DNA of 64,000 bases. It comes from Streptacidiphilus pinicola. GTDB lineage: Bacteria; Actinomycetota; Actinomycetes; Streptomycetales; Streptomycetaceae. The stretch covers positions 1 to 64,000 of the forward strand of contig NZ_QKYN01000065.1 in assembly GCF_003258295.1 (NCBI RefSeq). The letters are read 5' to 3'. This document shows, piece after piece, positions 23,775-36,801 of the stretch (position 1 is its first letter; the number at the start of each line of letters is the position of its first letter). The notes under the pieces were generated by a model. That model was not told where the DNA came from. It did no database searches and saw nothing but the letters and a program-made list of their open reading frames with translations. A program made the translations under genes and the position numbers.

Positions 23775-25031
23775 TCAGGACACCGGCCTGGAGTCGGACC
23801 AGACGCCCTCGAACTCCTCCTGGTAGACCTGGAACAGGCCCGGCTCGGGCGGGCGGCCGGGGGTCAGCGGCGCGGCGGAGCCGCGGCGCAGGACCATTAC
23901 CGGGGACTCCATGCCGCGCGAGCGGCGCAGGTAGGGCTGGACCACCGCGAGGCCGTCCGGGCCGTCGCCGTCCACGAGATAGGCCGAGACGCGCGGCAGT
24001 TCGTCGTAGACGCGGATCTCGAAGCCGCCGCCGTCGCGCAGCCGGGAGCGGACCCGGCGCACGTGCATGATGTTCGTCTCCACCTGCTTGCCCAACTCAC
24101 CGCGTCCGAGCCCGAGTTCGCGCTCTCTACGGCGCAGCGCGCTGCTCGCGGGGTTGAGGAAGAGCAGGCGGACCCGGCAGCCCGCGTCGGCGAGCTGCAC
24201 CAGCCGGCGTCCGGTGAAGTTCTGGCAGAGCAGGTTGAGCCCGATGCCGACGGCGTCGAGCCGGCGCGCGCCGGCGAGCAGGTCCTCGACGGGCAGCGAG
24301 CGCTGGAGCCGGACCCGGTCCGGGTGCACGCCGATCACGTCGGCGTAGCGGTCGCCGATCAGCTCCTCGACGGCGTCGACGGGAGCGCGCAGCGCGTGCT
24401 GACCCGCCGCCAGCGCGGCCTCGCGCCCGGCCCCGTCGAGCAGCAGCAACAGCCGTGCGGAGGCGCGCTCGGCCTGGGCGAGGACGTTCTCGGTCAGGGT
24501 GCGGTTGCGGGAGACGACGTGCCGGGCCACCTCCAGCTCGTCCAGCGCCAGCTCCGTCTCCCGCCGGTCGCCCAGGAAGGGTTCGAAGCACGGCCAGTGC
24601 TGCACCATCAGCTCGCGCAGCTGCGGCAGTGTGAGGAAGACCACGAGTGCGTCGTCGTCCGGGTCGAGCAGATAGCCCTTGCGGCGGCTCACCTCGCGCA
24701 CCGCGCCCGCCCGCTGCACCCACTCCTCGCCGGCGGGGCCGGCGGCGGCGATGACCCAGTCGTCGCCGTGGGCGGGCTCGTAGACAGGACGCAGCACCTC
24801 GGCCACGACGGAGCGCAGCCGCTGCTCGACCAGGTTCAGCCAGACGTAGGCGCGGCCGGCGCGGCCCACCCGCAGCCTGGCTTCCTCCCAGGCTGTGGCG
24901 GGCCAGGCGAGCGAGGGTTCCAGCGGGCCGGACTGACTCGGAACGGTCCGGCTGGGGCCGGTGCGGACCACCACGGTGGGGGCGTCGCCCCGCGCCGCGC
25001 TCCCCGGGGCACCCCCGTCGGGTACCACCAT
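23775..25031 (-). CDS. SAV2148-type HEPN domain protein (function unknown)
   Basis: 418 residues. After a disordered N-terminal stretch of about 40 residues comes RAYVWLNLVEQRLRSVVAEV, which fits the start of a HEPN-like helical domain. The C-terminal half is mixed alpha/beta with LVQLADAGCRVRLLFLNPASS, resembling phospholipase D-like or DUF5919-type sensor domains. I recall this arrangement as the Streptomyces SAV2148 family; the assignment rests on memory of the family. HEPN proteins are often RNases or toxins, but the usual R-x4-6-H motif is not obvious here. Divergent from glgX. GAAGGA precedes the ATG. Confidence 0.6.
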   Translation of the reverse strand: MVVPDGGAPGSAARGDAPTVVVRTGPSRTVPSQSGPLEPSLAWPATAWEEARLRVGRAGRAYVWLNLVEQRLRSVVAEVLRPVYEPAHGDDWVIAAAGPAGEEWVQRAGAVREVSRRKGYLLDPDDDALVVFLTLPQLRELMVQHWPCFEPFLGDRRETELALDELEVARHVVSRNRTLTENVLAQAERASARLLLLLDGAGREAALAAGQHALRAPVDAVEELIGDRYADVIGVHPDRVRLQRSLPVEDLLAGARRLDAVGIGLNLLCQNFTGRRLVQLADAGCRVRLLFLNPASSALRRRERELGLGRGELGKQVETNIMHVRRVRSRLRDGGGFEIRVYDELPRVSAYLVDGDGPDGLAVVQPYLRRSRGMESPVMVLRRGSAAPLTPGRPPEPGLFQVYQEEFEGVWSDSRPVS

Positions 25032-25393
25032 TCCTTCAGTTCACCGTCCCTCAACCGCAACACCCGGCAGCCGCCCCGCACGACGCATCGGCCCACACGC
25101 TACCGCGCCGAAGAGCCGGATGCGGGCCGTCCGGGACCTCCGGGACGATCAAGACTAACGTCAATTCCTGATCCAGCGCAGTAGTTCGAGCCCCGGCGGC
25201 CGTGAGGTCGGCCCGCGCGCGGGGTACAGGTAACGAACAGACACTCGTTCGGGCGAAGAACCGGCAAGTCTTTCATGGGAACCGGTGTGCTAGGTCACGA
25301 TGCACTCGGACATGACGCACCGTCGGTCCGGGCAACACCCCGTCAGGGCCCCGTCGAACGGGCCGGGCGGACGAGCAGGATTGGTTGAGGACC
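25032..25393. other. Intergenic region between HEPN gene and glgX
   Basis: 362 bases holding both divergent promoters. A 5-bp inverted repeat CGAAC-N8-GTTCG (25234-25251) and a TAGGTC (25291-25296), a possible glgX -10, are the only features seen. No ORF or RNA structure stands out. Confidence 0.4.
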
Positions 25394-27520
<2,127 letters not shown>

Positions 27521-27611
27521 GTGTCCGTCCGAGCGTTCGTCCGGGCACGCGGCCGCAACCTCCCGGCCGTTCCGGTCGTGGGGCGCGGCCGGGTGGGGTA
27601 GGCGTGTACCT

Positions 27612-29957
27612 ATGACAAACGCAGAGCGACGGGCCCCCACGGCCAGTTACCGACTGCAGCTCCAGCCCGGCTTCGGGTTCGCGGAGGCCGCCGCGGCCGT
27701 CCCCTATCTGGCCGGGCTGGGCGTATCGCATCTGCACCTCTCGCCGGTGCTGCAGGCCGTGCCGGGGTCGCGGCACGGCTACGACGTGGTGGACCACGAG
27801 CGGATCAGCGCCGAGCTCGGCGGCGAGGCGGGCCTACGGGCCCTCGCCGAACGGGCCCGGGCCCACGATCTCGGGCTGCTCGCCGACATCGTGCCCAACC
27901 ACATGGCCGCCCCCACCCCGCTGCACCTGAACCGGACCCTGTGGCGGGCCCTGCGCGAGGGCCCGGAGTCACCTGCGGCGGCCTGGTTCGACATCGACTG
28001 GGCGGCACAGGACGGCCGCGTGCTGCTGCCCGTCCTGGGCGAGCGGATCGGCGCGGTGCTCGCCGACGGCGGCTTCCGGCTGGCCGCGAACGAGGGCCCG
28101 GACGGGGACGAGACGGTGCTGCGGTACGGCCCGCACGCCTTCCCGCTGCGCCCGGGCACGGAGACCCTGCCGCTGCCGGAGCTGCTGCGCCGCCAGTTCT
28201 ACCGTCCGGCCTGGTGGCGCCTGGGCGGCACCGAGCTGAACTACCGCCGCTTCTTCACCGTCAACGAGCTGATCGCGGTCCGGGTGGAGCGCCCCGAGGT
28301 CTTCGAGGCCACCCACGCGCTGCTGCTGCGCCTGTACGCCGAGGGCGTGCTGGACGGCTTCCGGGTGGACCACCCGGACGGTCTCGCCGACCCGCGCGGC
28401 TATCTGCGCCGGCTGCGCGAGGCCACCGGCGGCGCCCACGTCGTCGTCGAGAAGATCCTCACCGGCCAGGAGACCCTGCCCGACGACTGGCCCTGCGCCG
28501 GCACCACCGGCTACGACGCGCTGCGGCAGATCGACGGTGTGCTCACCGACGGCGACGGCGTGGTCCGCGGGCTGCGCCCGGCCGCGGCCACCGCCGTGGC
28601 CGCGGCGCTGCGCGGCCGCAGCGAGCTGGTCCGCCCCCAGGGCGAGCTGGACGCCGAGGTCGCCCGGCTCGTCCGGGAGGTCCAGGCGGCCTGCGGCGAC
28701 GACCTCGCCCGCACCGACCACCCCGCCTGGGCGATCCGGGCCGCCGTGGCGGGCCTGCTGGCCCGCTTCCCCCGCTACCGGCCCTACCCCGTGCCCGGTG
28801 AGCCGCTGCCGGACGCCGACGTGGCCGCGCTGCGGGCCGAGCCCGACGAGGGGCTGCTGCCCGCTCCCCACGCGGGGACCGCCGCGCTGCTCAAGCAGCT
28901 GCTGCTGGCCGCCGACTCCCCCGCCTCGCTGCGCGCCCGCTTCTCCCAGACCTGCGCGGCCGTGGCCGCCAAGGGCGTCGAGGACACCGCCTTCTACCGC
29001 AACCATCCGCTGCTCTCGCTCAACGAGGTCGGCGGCGACCCGGCCCACCCGGGCGTCAGCCCGCAGGAGTTCCACGCCTACTGTGCCCGGATCGCCCGCG
29101 ACTGGCCCACCACCATGACGGCGCTCTCCACCCACGACACCAAGCGCAGCGCGGACGCGCGCGCCCGGCTCGCCGTCCTGGCCGAGCTGCCGCAGGAGTG
29201 GCTCGCCGAGCGCGACGCCTGGTCCGCGCTGGCACCCGGCGGCGGCCTGCCGCAGGACCGGGCCGCCGAGGACCTGGTCTTCCAGACGGCGCTGGCCGCC
29301 TGGCCGATCGACGGGGAACGGCTGGCCGCCGTCGCCCTCAAGTCCGTCCGCGAGGCCAAACTCCACACCTCCTGGACCGACCCCGATCCGGCGTACGAGG
29401 ACGCGGTCCGCGCCCTGGCGCTCTCCATACCCGCCGACCCGGCCCTGGCCGCGCGGATCACCGCCTTCGCTGACCGCATCGCCCCCCACGCCCGCGTCAA
29501 CACCCTCGGCGCGGCACTGCTCCAACTGACCATGCCGGGCGCGCCCGACCTCTACCAGGGCAGCGAGTTTCCGCTCTACACGCTCGTCGACCCGGACAAC
29601 CGCGGCGTCGTCGCCTTCCCCGAGGAGAGCGGCCCCACCGGGCTCGCCGCCGAGAAGGCCTCGCTCACCCGAACGGCCCTGCGCCTGCGCGCCGACCTCG
29701 ACCCGAAGGCCGGCTACGCCCCCTGGCCGACGCCCGGCCCGCACGCCCTGGCCTTCCTGCGCGGCGACGCCGCGCTCACCGTCGTCACCCGGCTCCCCCA
29801 CGGTCTCGCCCGCTCCGGCGGCTGGCGCGACGCCACGCTCACCCTCCCCGAGGGCAGCTGGACCGAGACGCTCAGCGGCCGCACGGGTTTCACCGGCACG
29901 GTGGCCCTGGCCGAGCTGCTGGACCCGCTGCCCGTCGCCCTGCTCGCGCGGGAGTGA
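27612..29957 (+). CDS. treY: Maltooligosyl trehalose synthase
   Basis: 781 residues, GH13 enzyme converting the reducing end of maltodextrins into an alpha-1,1 link. Opening TASYRLQLQPGFGFAEAAAAVPYLAGLG is typical (residues about 9-37). Nucleophile Asp is in LDGFRVDHPDGLADP; acid Glu in VVVEKIL. The C-terminal part carries the MPGAPDLYQGSEFP motif and STHDTKRSADAR. The enzyme supplies maltooligosyl trehalose to TreZ. Start ATG is 91 bases after glgX, with TAGGCG upstream as possible -10 of a leaderless start. Confidence 0.95.
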   Translation: MTNAERRAPTASYRLQLQPGFGFAEAAAAVPYLAGLGVSHLHLSPVLQAVPGSRHGYDVVDHERISAELGGEAGLRALAERARAHDLGLLADIVPNHMAAPTPLHLNRTLWRALREGPESPAAAWFDIDWAAQDGRVLLPVLGERIGAVLADGGFRLAANEGPDGDETVLRYGPHAFPLRPGTETLPLPELLRRQFYRPAWWRLGGTELNYRRFFTVNELIAVRVERPEVFEATHALLLRLYAEGVLDGFRVDHPDGLADPRGYLRRLREATGGAHVVVEKILTGQETLPDDWPCAGTTGYDALRQIDGVLTDGDGVVRGLRPAAATAVAAALRGRSELVRPQGELDAEVARLVREVQAACGDDLARTDHPAWAIRAAVAGLLARFPRYRPYPVPGEPLPDADVAALRAEPDEGLLPAPHAGTAALLKQLLLAADSPASLRARFSQTCAAVAAKGVEDTAFYRNHPLLSLNEVGGDPAHPGVSPQEFHAYCARIARDWPTTMTALSTHDTKRSADARARLAVLAELPQEWLAERDAWSALAPGGGLPQDRAAEDLVFQTALAAWPIDGERLAAVALKSVREAKLHTSWTDPDPAYEDAVRALALSIPADPALAARITAFADRIAPHARVNTLGAALLQLTMPGAPDLYQGSEFPLYTLVDPDNRGVVAFPEESGPTGLAAEKASLTRTALRLRADLDPKAGYAPWPTPGPHALAFLRGDAALTVVTRLPHGLARSGGWRDATLTLPEGSWTETLSGRTGFTGTVALAELLDPLPVALLARE

Positions 29958-29967
29958 GGCCGGCGAG

Positions 29968-30013
29968 GGCCCCGGCCGGTCGGGCCCCAGCCGGACGGGG
30001 ACCCAGCCGGCCG
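29968..30013 (+). repeat. Three tandem 15-16-bp repeats between treY and treZ
   Basis: Three imperfect copies of GGCCCCRGCCGGNCG: 29968-29982, 29983-29997 and 29998-30013. They are GC-palindromic and can fold into alternative hairpins. This could moderate readthrough from treY into treZ. Confidence 0.6.
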
Positions 30014-30108
30014 GGACCTGACGAAGTCCGGCCCGGCACACCGCCGGGAGGCGGAAGGAGGGTCCGGCCGCGCATGCGGACGCGGCCGGGCCGGGTAGGA
30101 GGGCGGGT

Positions 30109-31857
<1,749 letters not shown>

Positions 31858-32464
31858 GCCTGCAGCTTTCCCCAGACCTCCCGCACCTGCGGCGCGAGCC
31901 GCTCCAGCGGCCCGTCGTTGTCGATCACCAGATCCGCGACGGCGAGCCGCGCCTCCCGCGTCGCCTGCGCGGCCATCCGCGCCCGGGCGTCCGCCTCGGC
32001 CATGCCGCGCAGCGCGACGAGCCGCCGCAGGCGCGTCTCGTCCGCCGCGTCCACGACGACGACCACGTCGTAGAGCGGCGCGAGCCCGTTCTCGGCGAGC
32101 AGCGGTACGTCGTGCACGACGACAGAGTCGGGCCCGGCGGCCGCCTCTAGCTCCGCGGAACGCCGCCCGACCAGCGGGTGCACGATCGCGTTCAGCGCGG
32201 CGAGCCTGGTCGCGTCCGCGAACACGATGGCACCGAGCTTGGGACGATCCAGCGAGCCGTCGGCGGCGAGCACGACCTCCCCGAACTCCGCGACGACGGC
32301 CGCCAGCCCCTCCGTCCCGGGCGCGACGACCTCCCGCGCGATCAGATCCGCGTCCACGACCACGGCCCCGAGCTCCGCGAACAGCGCCGAGACGGCGCTC
32401 TTGCCTGCGCCGATGCCGCCGGTAAGTCCAACTTTGACCATGGTCAGAACGCTAGCGGGTTTCC

Positions 32465-32568
32465 GGGGGCGCGAGGAACTGCGCGACAAGCCACCCACCC
32501 ACGCACATCACCGAACGGGCAGGGCCATCCGCTCATCAGTGGTTTCTCGCGCAGTTCCCCGCGCCCCT
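32465..32568. repeat. Long imperfect inverted repeat (Streptomyces intergenic element)
   Basis: Arms 32465-32494 and 32539-32568 match in about 26 of 30 positions; each contains GCGCRRGGAACTGCGCGA on one strand. This GGGGCGCGGGGAACTGCGCGA-type element is widely scattered between Streptomyces genes. Here the MMPL stop lies between the arms, so the right arm codes for the protein's last residues. It can act as terminator for the MMPL gene. Confidence 0.75.
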
Positions 32569-34712
32569 GATGGTGCAGCCTCCGCCCGCTGCACCGGGAC
32601 AGCAGCCGCGACCGGCAACGGCGGCAGGACCGCGTGTTCCTTGAAGCCGTAGCGGGCGTGGAGGCGGCGGAGGAAGGGCGGAGCCCACCAGTTGATGCGG
32701 GCCAGCATCGACATCGTCGCCGGGACGAGCAGCATCCGGACCAGGGTCGCGTCCACCAGGACGGCGACCGCCAGGGCGAGGCCGATCTCCTTGATGTCCA
32801 GCATCCGGCCCGTCGAGAAGCCCAGGAAGACGATCACCATCAGGGCCGCCGCCGAGGTGATGATCCGGCCGCTGCGCTGTACGCCCAGTTCCACGGAGCG
32901 CGCACACGAGTAGCCCTCGTCGTGCAGCTCCTTGATCCGGGAGAGCAGGAAGACCTCGTAGTCCATGGAGAGACCGAAGGAGAAGACGAAGACAAGGACC
33001 GGGGTCCACGCCTCCAGCCCGCCGGTGGGCGTGAAGCCGAGGAAGCCGCTGAACCAGCCGCCCTGGAAGACCAGGGTCATCACACCCAGGGCCGCGCCCA
33101 GCGACAGCAGGTTCATCACCAGGGCCTTGATCGGCACCACGACCGAGCCCGTCATCAGGAAGAGCAGCGCGAAGGTCGCGGCGACGATCAGCCCGAGCGC
33201 CCAGGGGCCCCGCGTGGTGATCTCGTGCTGGAAGTCGACGACGCTCGCCGCGTCGCCGGTGACCCAGGTGGTGAGCCCGTCCCGGTCGGCCCGCAGCTCG
33301 TTCACGACGTGCTGGGCGGTCGCGCCCTGAGGGGAGCCGGTCACGTGGACGCCGACGGCGGCCCACGCGGTGCCGCCGCTGCCGCCGGCCTCCGTCACGG
33401 CGGCGGTCCTGACGTCCGGCAGCGCCTCGATGTGCTTGGCGTAGTTGTCGGCCGTGGCCGCGTCGCCCTTGACCAGCACGGTGACGTCGGGGTTCTGCAG
33501 GGTCGGGTAGTCGGCGGCGATGGCGTCGGCGACGGTCCGGGCGCCGAAGCTGGTGGGCAGCGTCTGGGTGCCGAGGCTCTGCGCGTGGGCGCCGAAGAAC
33601 GGCGCGGCGGCGGCGATCAGCAGGGCGACGGTGGCCAGTGCGACGGGCAGTGCGCGGCGGCGGACCTTGCGCACCACCCAGGCGAAGCGGCCCTTGTCCC
33701 GGACGCCCTGCTTGGGCGGCTTGATCTTCTTGCCGGCGAAGCCGAGCAGCGCGGGGACGAGGGTCAACCCGGACAGCACCGTGATGACGACGACGCTGAC
33801 GCCGGCGGCCGCGACCGCGTGGAAGATCGGGCTGGTGAGCACGAACAGTCCGGAGAGGGCGACGGCGACGGTCAGCGCGGAGAAGGCGATGGTGCGGCCC
33901 GCCGTGGCACTGGTGCGCTCCACGGCCTGTTCGATGGTCGCACCCTTGCTCCGCTCCTCCCGGAACCGGTTGACCACCAGCAGCGCGTAGTCGATGGAGA
34001 GGCCGAGGCCGAGCACGGTGGTGATCGGCAGCACGCTGGTGTCCATCGGCATGATCTGGGTGAAGCCCAGGAGCGCCAGCAGGGCGCCCGCGACCGAGCC
34101 GATCGCGCCGATCAGCGGGAGCCCGGCCGCGACGAAGCCGCCGAAGATCAGCACCATCACCACCAGGGTGATCGGCAGGGCGACGAGCTCGCCGGTCTCG
34201 GTGTCGGACTTGGTCTGCTGCTGCACCTGCTGCGCCAGCACCTGGTCCCCGCCGAGCTTGACGCTCGCGCCGCTGTCCGTGGCGATCCGGTCCAGCCGCT
34301 GGCTCGCGGCGTTCAGCGCCTTGGCGTCGCTCAGCTGGACGCTCACGATCTGCGAGGAGCCGTTCTGGGCGCGGGTGTCGCTGATCGAGCCGACGCCCGG
34401 CATGGTGCGCAGGTCGCTCTCGGCGGAGCTGACGGCGGCCTTCACAGCCGGGTCGTCGGCGGACTTGCCGCTGACGAGCGCCTGCAGCGCGTCGCCGCTG
34501 GTGCCGTACTGGGAGAGGAGCGCCGAGCCGGTGGCCGACTCGGAGCCGGCGGCCTTGGCCGAGGGGGCGGCGGCGTTGAAGACCTTGGTGCCGAAGACCA
34601 GACCGATCGCGATCAGCACGGCCCAGGCGAGTGCCACCCACTTGCGGTGACGGAAGCTGAACCGGCCGAGCGCCGCGAAGGGGCCGCGGAGCCGCGAGGG
34701 GGTCTGGTGCAT
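32508..34712 (-). CDS. MMPL family RND-type transporter (second copy)
   Basis: 734 residues from the ATG at 34712 (AAGG upstream); an in-frame ATG at 34769 would give 753 but begins at the edge of an operator palindrome and has no SD. Two 6-TM halves, with LSIDYALLVVNRFREE in the first and LSMDYEVFLLSRIKE in the second as the conserved RND motifs. Substrate unknown. The C-terminal 19 residues (GARGTARETTDERMALPVR) are encoded by the intergenic inverted repeat. Unlike the first MMPL gene, no TetR gene adjoins, although a clear palindrome precedes it. Confidence 0.92.
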   Translation of the reverse strand: MHQTPSRLRGPFAALGRFSFRHRKWVALAWAVLIAIGLVFGTKVFNAAAPSAKAAGSESATGSALLSQYGTSGDALQALVSGKSADDPAVKAAVSSAESDLRTMPGVGSISDTRAQNGSSQIVSVQLSDAKALNAASQRLDRIATDSGASVKLGGDQVLAQQVQQQTKSDTETGELVALPITLVVMVLIFGGFVAAGLPLIGAIGSVAGALLALLGFTQIMPMDTSVLPITTVLGLGLSIDYALLVVNRFREERSKGATIEQAVERTSATAGRTIAFSALTVAVALSGLFVLTSPIFHAVAAAGVSVVVITVLSGLTLVPALLGFAGKKIKPPKQGVRDKGRFAWVVRKVRRRALPVALATVALLIAAAAPFFGAHAQSLGTQTLPTSFGARTVADAIAADYPTLQNPDVTVLVKGDAATADNYAKHIEALPDVRTAAVTEAGGSGGTAWAAVGVHVTGSPQGATAQHVVNELRADRDGLTTWVTGDAASVVDFQHEITTRGPWALGLIVAATFALLFLMTGSVVVPIKALVMNLLSLGAALGVMTLVFQGGWFSGFLGFTPTGGLEAWTPVLVFVFSFGLSMDYEVFLLSRIKELHDEGYSCARSVELGVQRSGRIITSAAALMVIVFLGFSTGRMLDIKEIGLALAVAVLVDATLVRMLLVPATMSMLARINWWAPPFLRRLHARYGFKEHAVLPPLPVAAAVPVQRAEAAPSGARGTARETTDERMALPVR

Positions 34713-34770
34713 AAGGAGGCCTTGCTTCCGTTCAGGGCAACTCAGTCCACGGTGACCGAGTTGCCCCATG

Positions 34771-34789
34771 ATCGGTAGAGGCTACCGAT
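34771..34789. promoter_or_regulatory. Operator palindrome before the second MMPL gene
   Basis: ATCGGTAG-AGG-CTACCGAT, an 8-bp perfect inverted repeat with a 3-base centre. It ends one base before the upstream candidate ATG (34769) and 59 bases before the preferred ATG. The form is typical of TetR-family operators; the regulator must be encoded elsewhere. Confidence 0.7.
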
Positions 34790-34884
34790 ATGGGCTGCGC
34801 CATAGTCGTCAGGCGCGCATAAGCCAGAAGTCAAGAACGCCCGAATGAACGCACAGCGACCGACAGAAACGCGACAGAAACGAA

Positions 34885-34918
34885 CGAACCCCCGCCCGGT
34901 TCCCCGGGCGGGGGTTCG
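34885..34918 (-). terminator. rpsA terminator
   Basis: 15-bp perfect stem (CGAACCCCCGCCCGG and its complement) with loop of 4, 36 bases beyond the rpsA stop. On the minus strand it is followed by TTCGTTTCTGTCG, a T-rich tail, so it looks intrinsic. Confidence 0.9.
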
Positions 34919-34953
34919 TCAGACGCTGTGCGTCAGCTCAGGAGAGCAGAGCC

Positions 34954-36453
34954 TCAGCTCTGGCCACCCGCGAGCTTCTCGCGGAGCGCGGCCAGGGCCT
35001 CGTCGGTCGCCAGGGCGCCCGAGGTCTCCTCGCTGCTGGAGGAGTACGAGCCACCGGACACGGCGCTGCCGCCGGTCTCGGCAGCGGCACCCTCGCCCGC
35101 GGCAGCGGCCTCGGCGTCGGCCTCGCGGCTCTTGACGACCTGGGCCTGGTGCTGCTCGAAGCGGGTCTGCGCCTCGGCGTACTGGCGCTCCCACTCCTCA
35201 CGCTGCTTCTCGTAGCCGGGCAGCCAGTCGTTCGCCTCGGGGTCGAAGCCCTCCGGGTAGATGTAGTTGCCCTGGTCGTCGTAGGACGCGGCCATGCCGT
35301 AGAGGGTCGGGTCGAACTCGACCGCCATCGGGTCGGCACCGAAGGACTCGTTGGCCTGCTTCAGCGAGAGGCTGATGCGACGACGCTCGAGGTCGATGTC
35401 GATGACCTTGACGAAGATCTCGTCGCCGACCTGGACGACCTGCTCCGGGATCTCCACGTGGCGCTCGGCCAGCTCGGAGATGTGGACCAGACCCTCGATG
35501 CCCTCGTCCACGCGGACGAACGCACCGAACGGAACCAGCTTGGTGACCTTACCCGGGACGACCTGACCGATCTGGTGGGTCCGGGCGAACTGCTGCCACG
35601 GGTCCTCCTGGGTCGCCTTCAGCGACAGGGAGACGCGCTCGCGGTCCATGTCCACGTCGAGAACCTCGACGGTGACCTCCTGGCCGACCTCGACAACCTC
35701 GGACGGGTGGTCGATGTGCTTCCAGGACAGCTCGGAGACGTGCACCAGGCCGTCGACGCCACCCAGGTCCACGAAGGCACCGAAGTTGACGATCGAGGAG
35801 ACGACGCCGGAGCGCACCTGGCCCTTCTGCAGGGTGGTGAGGAAGGTCTGACGGACCTCGCTCTGGGTCTGCTCCAGCCAGGCACGGCGGGACAGGACCA
35901 CGTTGTTGCGGTTCTTGTCCAGCTCGATGATCTTGGCCTCGAGCTCCTTGCCGACGTACGGCTGGAGGTCGCGGACACGGCGCATCTCGACCAGGGAGGC
36001 CGGGAGGAAGCCACGGAGGCCGATGTCGAGGATGAGACCACCCTTGACGACCTCGATGACGGTACCGGTGACGATGCCGTCCTCGTCCTTGATCTTCTCG
36101 ATCGTGCCCCAGGCGCGCTCGTACTGGGCGCGCTTCTTGGACAGGATCAGACGACCCTCCTTGTCCTCCTTCTGGAGGACCAGGGCCTCGATGCTGTCGC
36201 CCACGGCGACGACCTCGTGCGGGTCGACATCGTGCTTGATGGACAGCTCGCGGGACGGGATGACGCCCTCGGTCTTGTAACCGATGTCGAGGAGCACCTC
36301 GTCACGGTCAACCTTCACGATGGTGCCTTCGACGATGTCACCATCGTTGAAGTACTTGATGGTCTCGTCGATCGCGGCGAGGAAGGCCTCGGCGTCGCCG
36401 ATGTCGTTGACCGCAACCTGGGGAGTGGTGGGGGCCTCGGTGCTGCTCGTCAT
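34954..36453 (-). CDS. rpsA: 30S ribosomal protein S1
   Basis: 499 residues with four S1 domains (about residues 33-105, 120-190, 205-275 and 290-360), seen from repeats such as VRSGVVSSIVNFGAFVDLGGVDGLVHVSEL. The C-terminal 120 residues are the acidic, low-complexity actinobacterial tail with coiled-coil EKQREEWERQYAEAQ. It binds mRNA at the 30S platform; actinobacterial S1 has four instead of six domains. It has a strong promoter and a 190-base leader, and its own terminator. Confidence 0.97.
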   Translation of the reverse strand: MTSSTEAPTTPQVAVNDIGDAEAFLAAIDETIKYFNDGDIVEGTIVKVDRDEVLLDIGYKTEGVIPSRELSIKHDVDPHEVVAVGDSIEALVLQKEDKEGRLILSKKRAQYERAWGTIEKIKDEDGIVTGTVIEVVKGGLILDIGLRGFLPASLVEMRRVRDLQPYVGKELEAKIIELDKNRNNVVLSRRAWLEQTQSEVRQTFLTTLQKGQVRSGVVSSIVNFGAFVDLGGVDGLVHVSELSWKHIDHPSEVVEVGQEVTVEVLDVDMDRERVSLSLKATQEDPWQQFARTHQIGQVVPGKVTKLVPFGAFVRVDEGIEGLVHISELAERHVEIPEQVVQVGDEIFVKVIDIDLERRRISLSLKQANESFGADPMAVEFDPTLYGMAASYDDQGNYIYPEGFDPEANDWLPGYEKQREEWERQYAEAQTRFEQHQAQVVKSREADAEAAAAGEGAAAETGGSAVSGGSYSSSSEETSGALATDEALAALREKLAGGQS

Positions 36454-36651
36454 TAGGAAAGGGGCTCCGGTACGGACATGAAGTCGTAGGTACTACCACG
36501 CCGGGGACCCGTGATCGCTCCACCAAGGACGCCACAGATCAGCCGGATGCCGCACAGAGGACAAGCAAACAAGCAGCGAAACGTGGAGTCTTCAACAGAT
36601 GCGAGCGCGACCTGCTCCGTCCGAGGCGCGCAGGCCCGCAGCGCAACTTGT

Positions 36652-36680
36652 AGCATACGGGGACAGCCATGCACGGTCAA
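36652..36680 (-). promoter_or_regulatory. rpsA promoter
   Basis: On the minus strand TTGACC (36680-36675), a 17-base spacer and TATGCT (36657-36652): close to vegetative consensus. Transcription would start near 36645, leaving a leader of about 190 bases before the rpsA ATG. The rest of the 348-base gap to the methyltransferase has no other strong signal. Confidence 0.75.
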
Positions 36681-36801
36681 TGCGGAAGCCGCACCGCGGG
36701 GTAGGCCCGGACGGATGGATGTCTATCGCCCGAACGGGACTTTCCGCAAGACCCTGAGGTGTCCTCGCTTGCTACGGCGCCAAGGTTACGCTATCGGCGA
36801 C

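Noticed and set aside
24590-24610. GGTTCGA resembling a tRNA T-loop
   Set aside because: It is inside the HEPN-like gene and has no cloverleaf around it.
36769-36792. Promoter TTGCTA...TACGCT for the methyltransferase
   Set aside because: The spacer would be 12 bases, too short for a sigma70-type promoter.
36511-36801. Upstream extension of the methyltransferase frame
   Set aside because: It runs across the rpsA promoter and encodes no conserved residues; the ATG at 36802 gives the normal family start.
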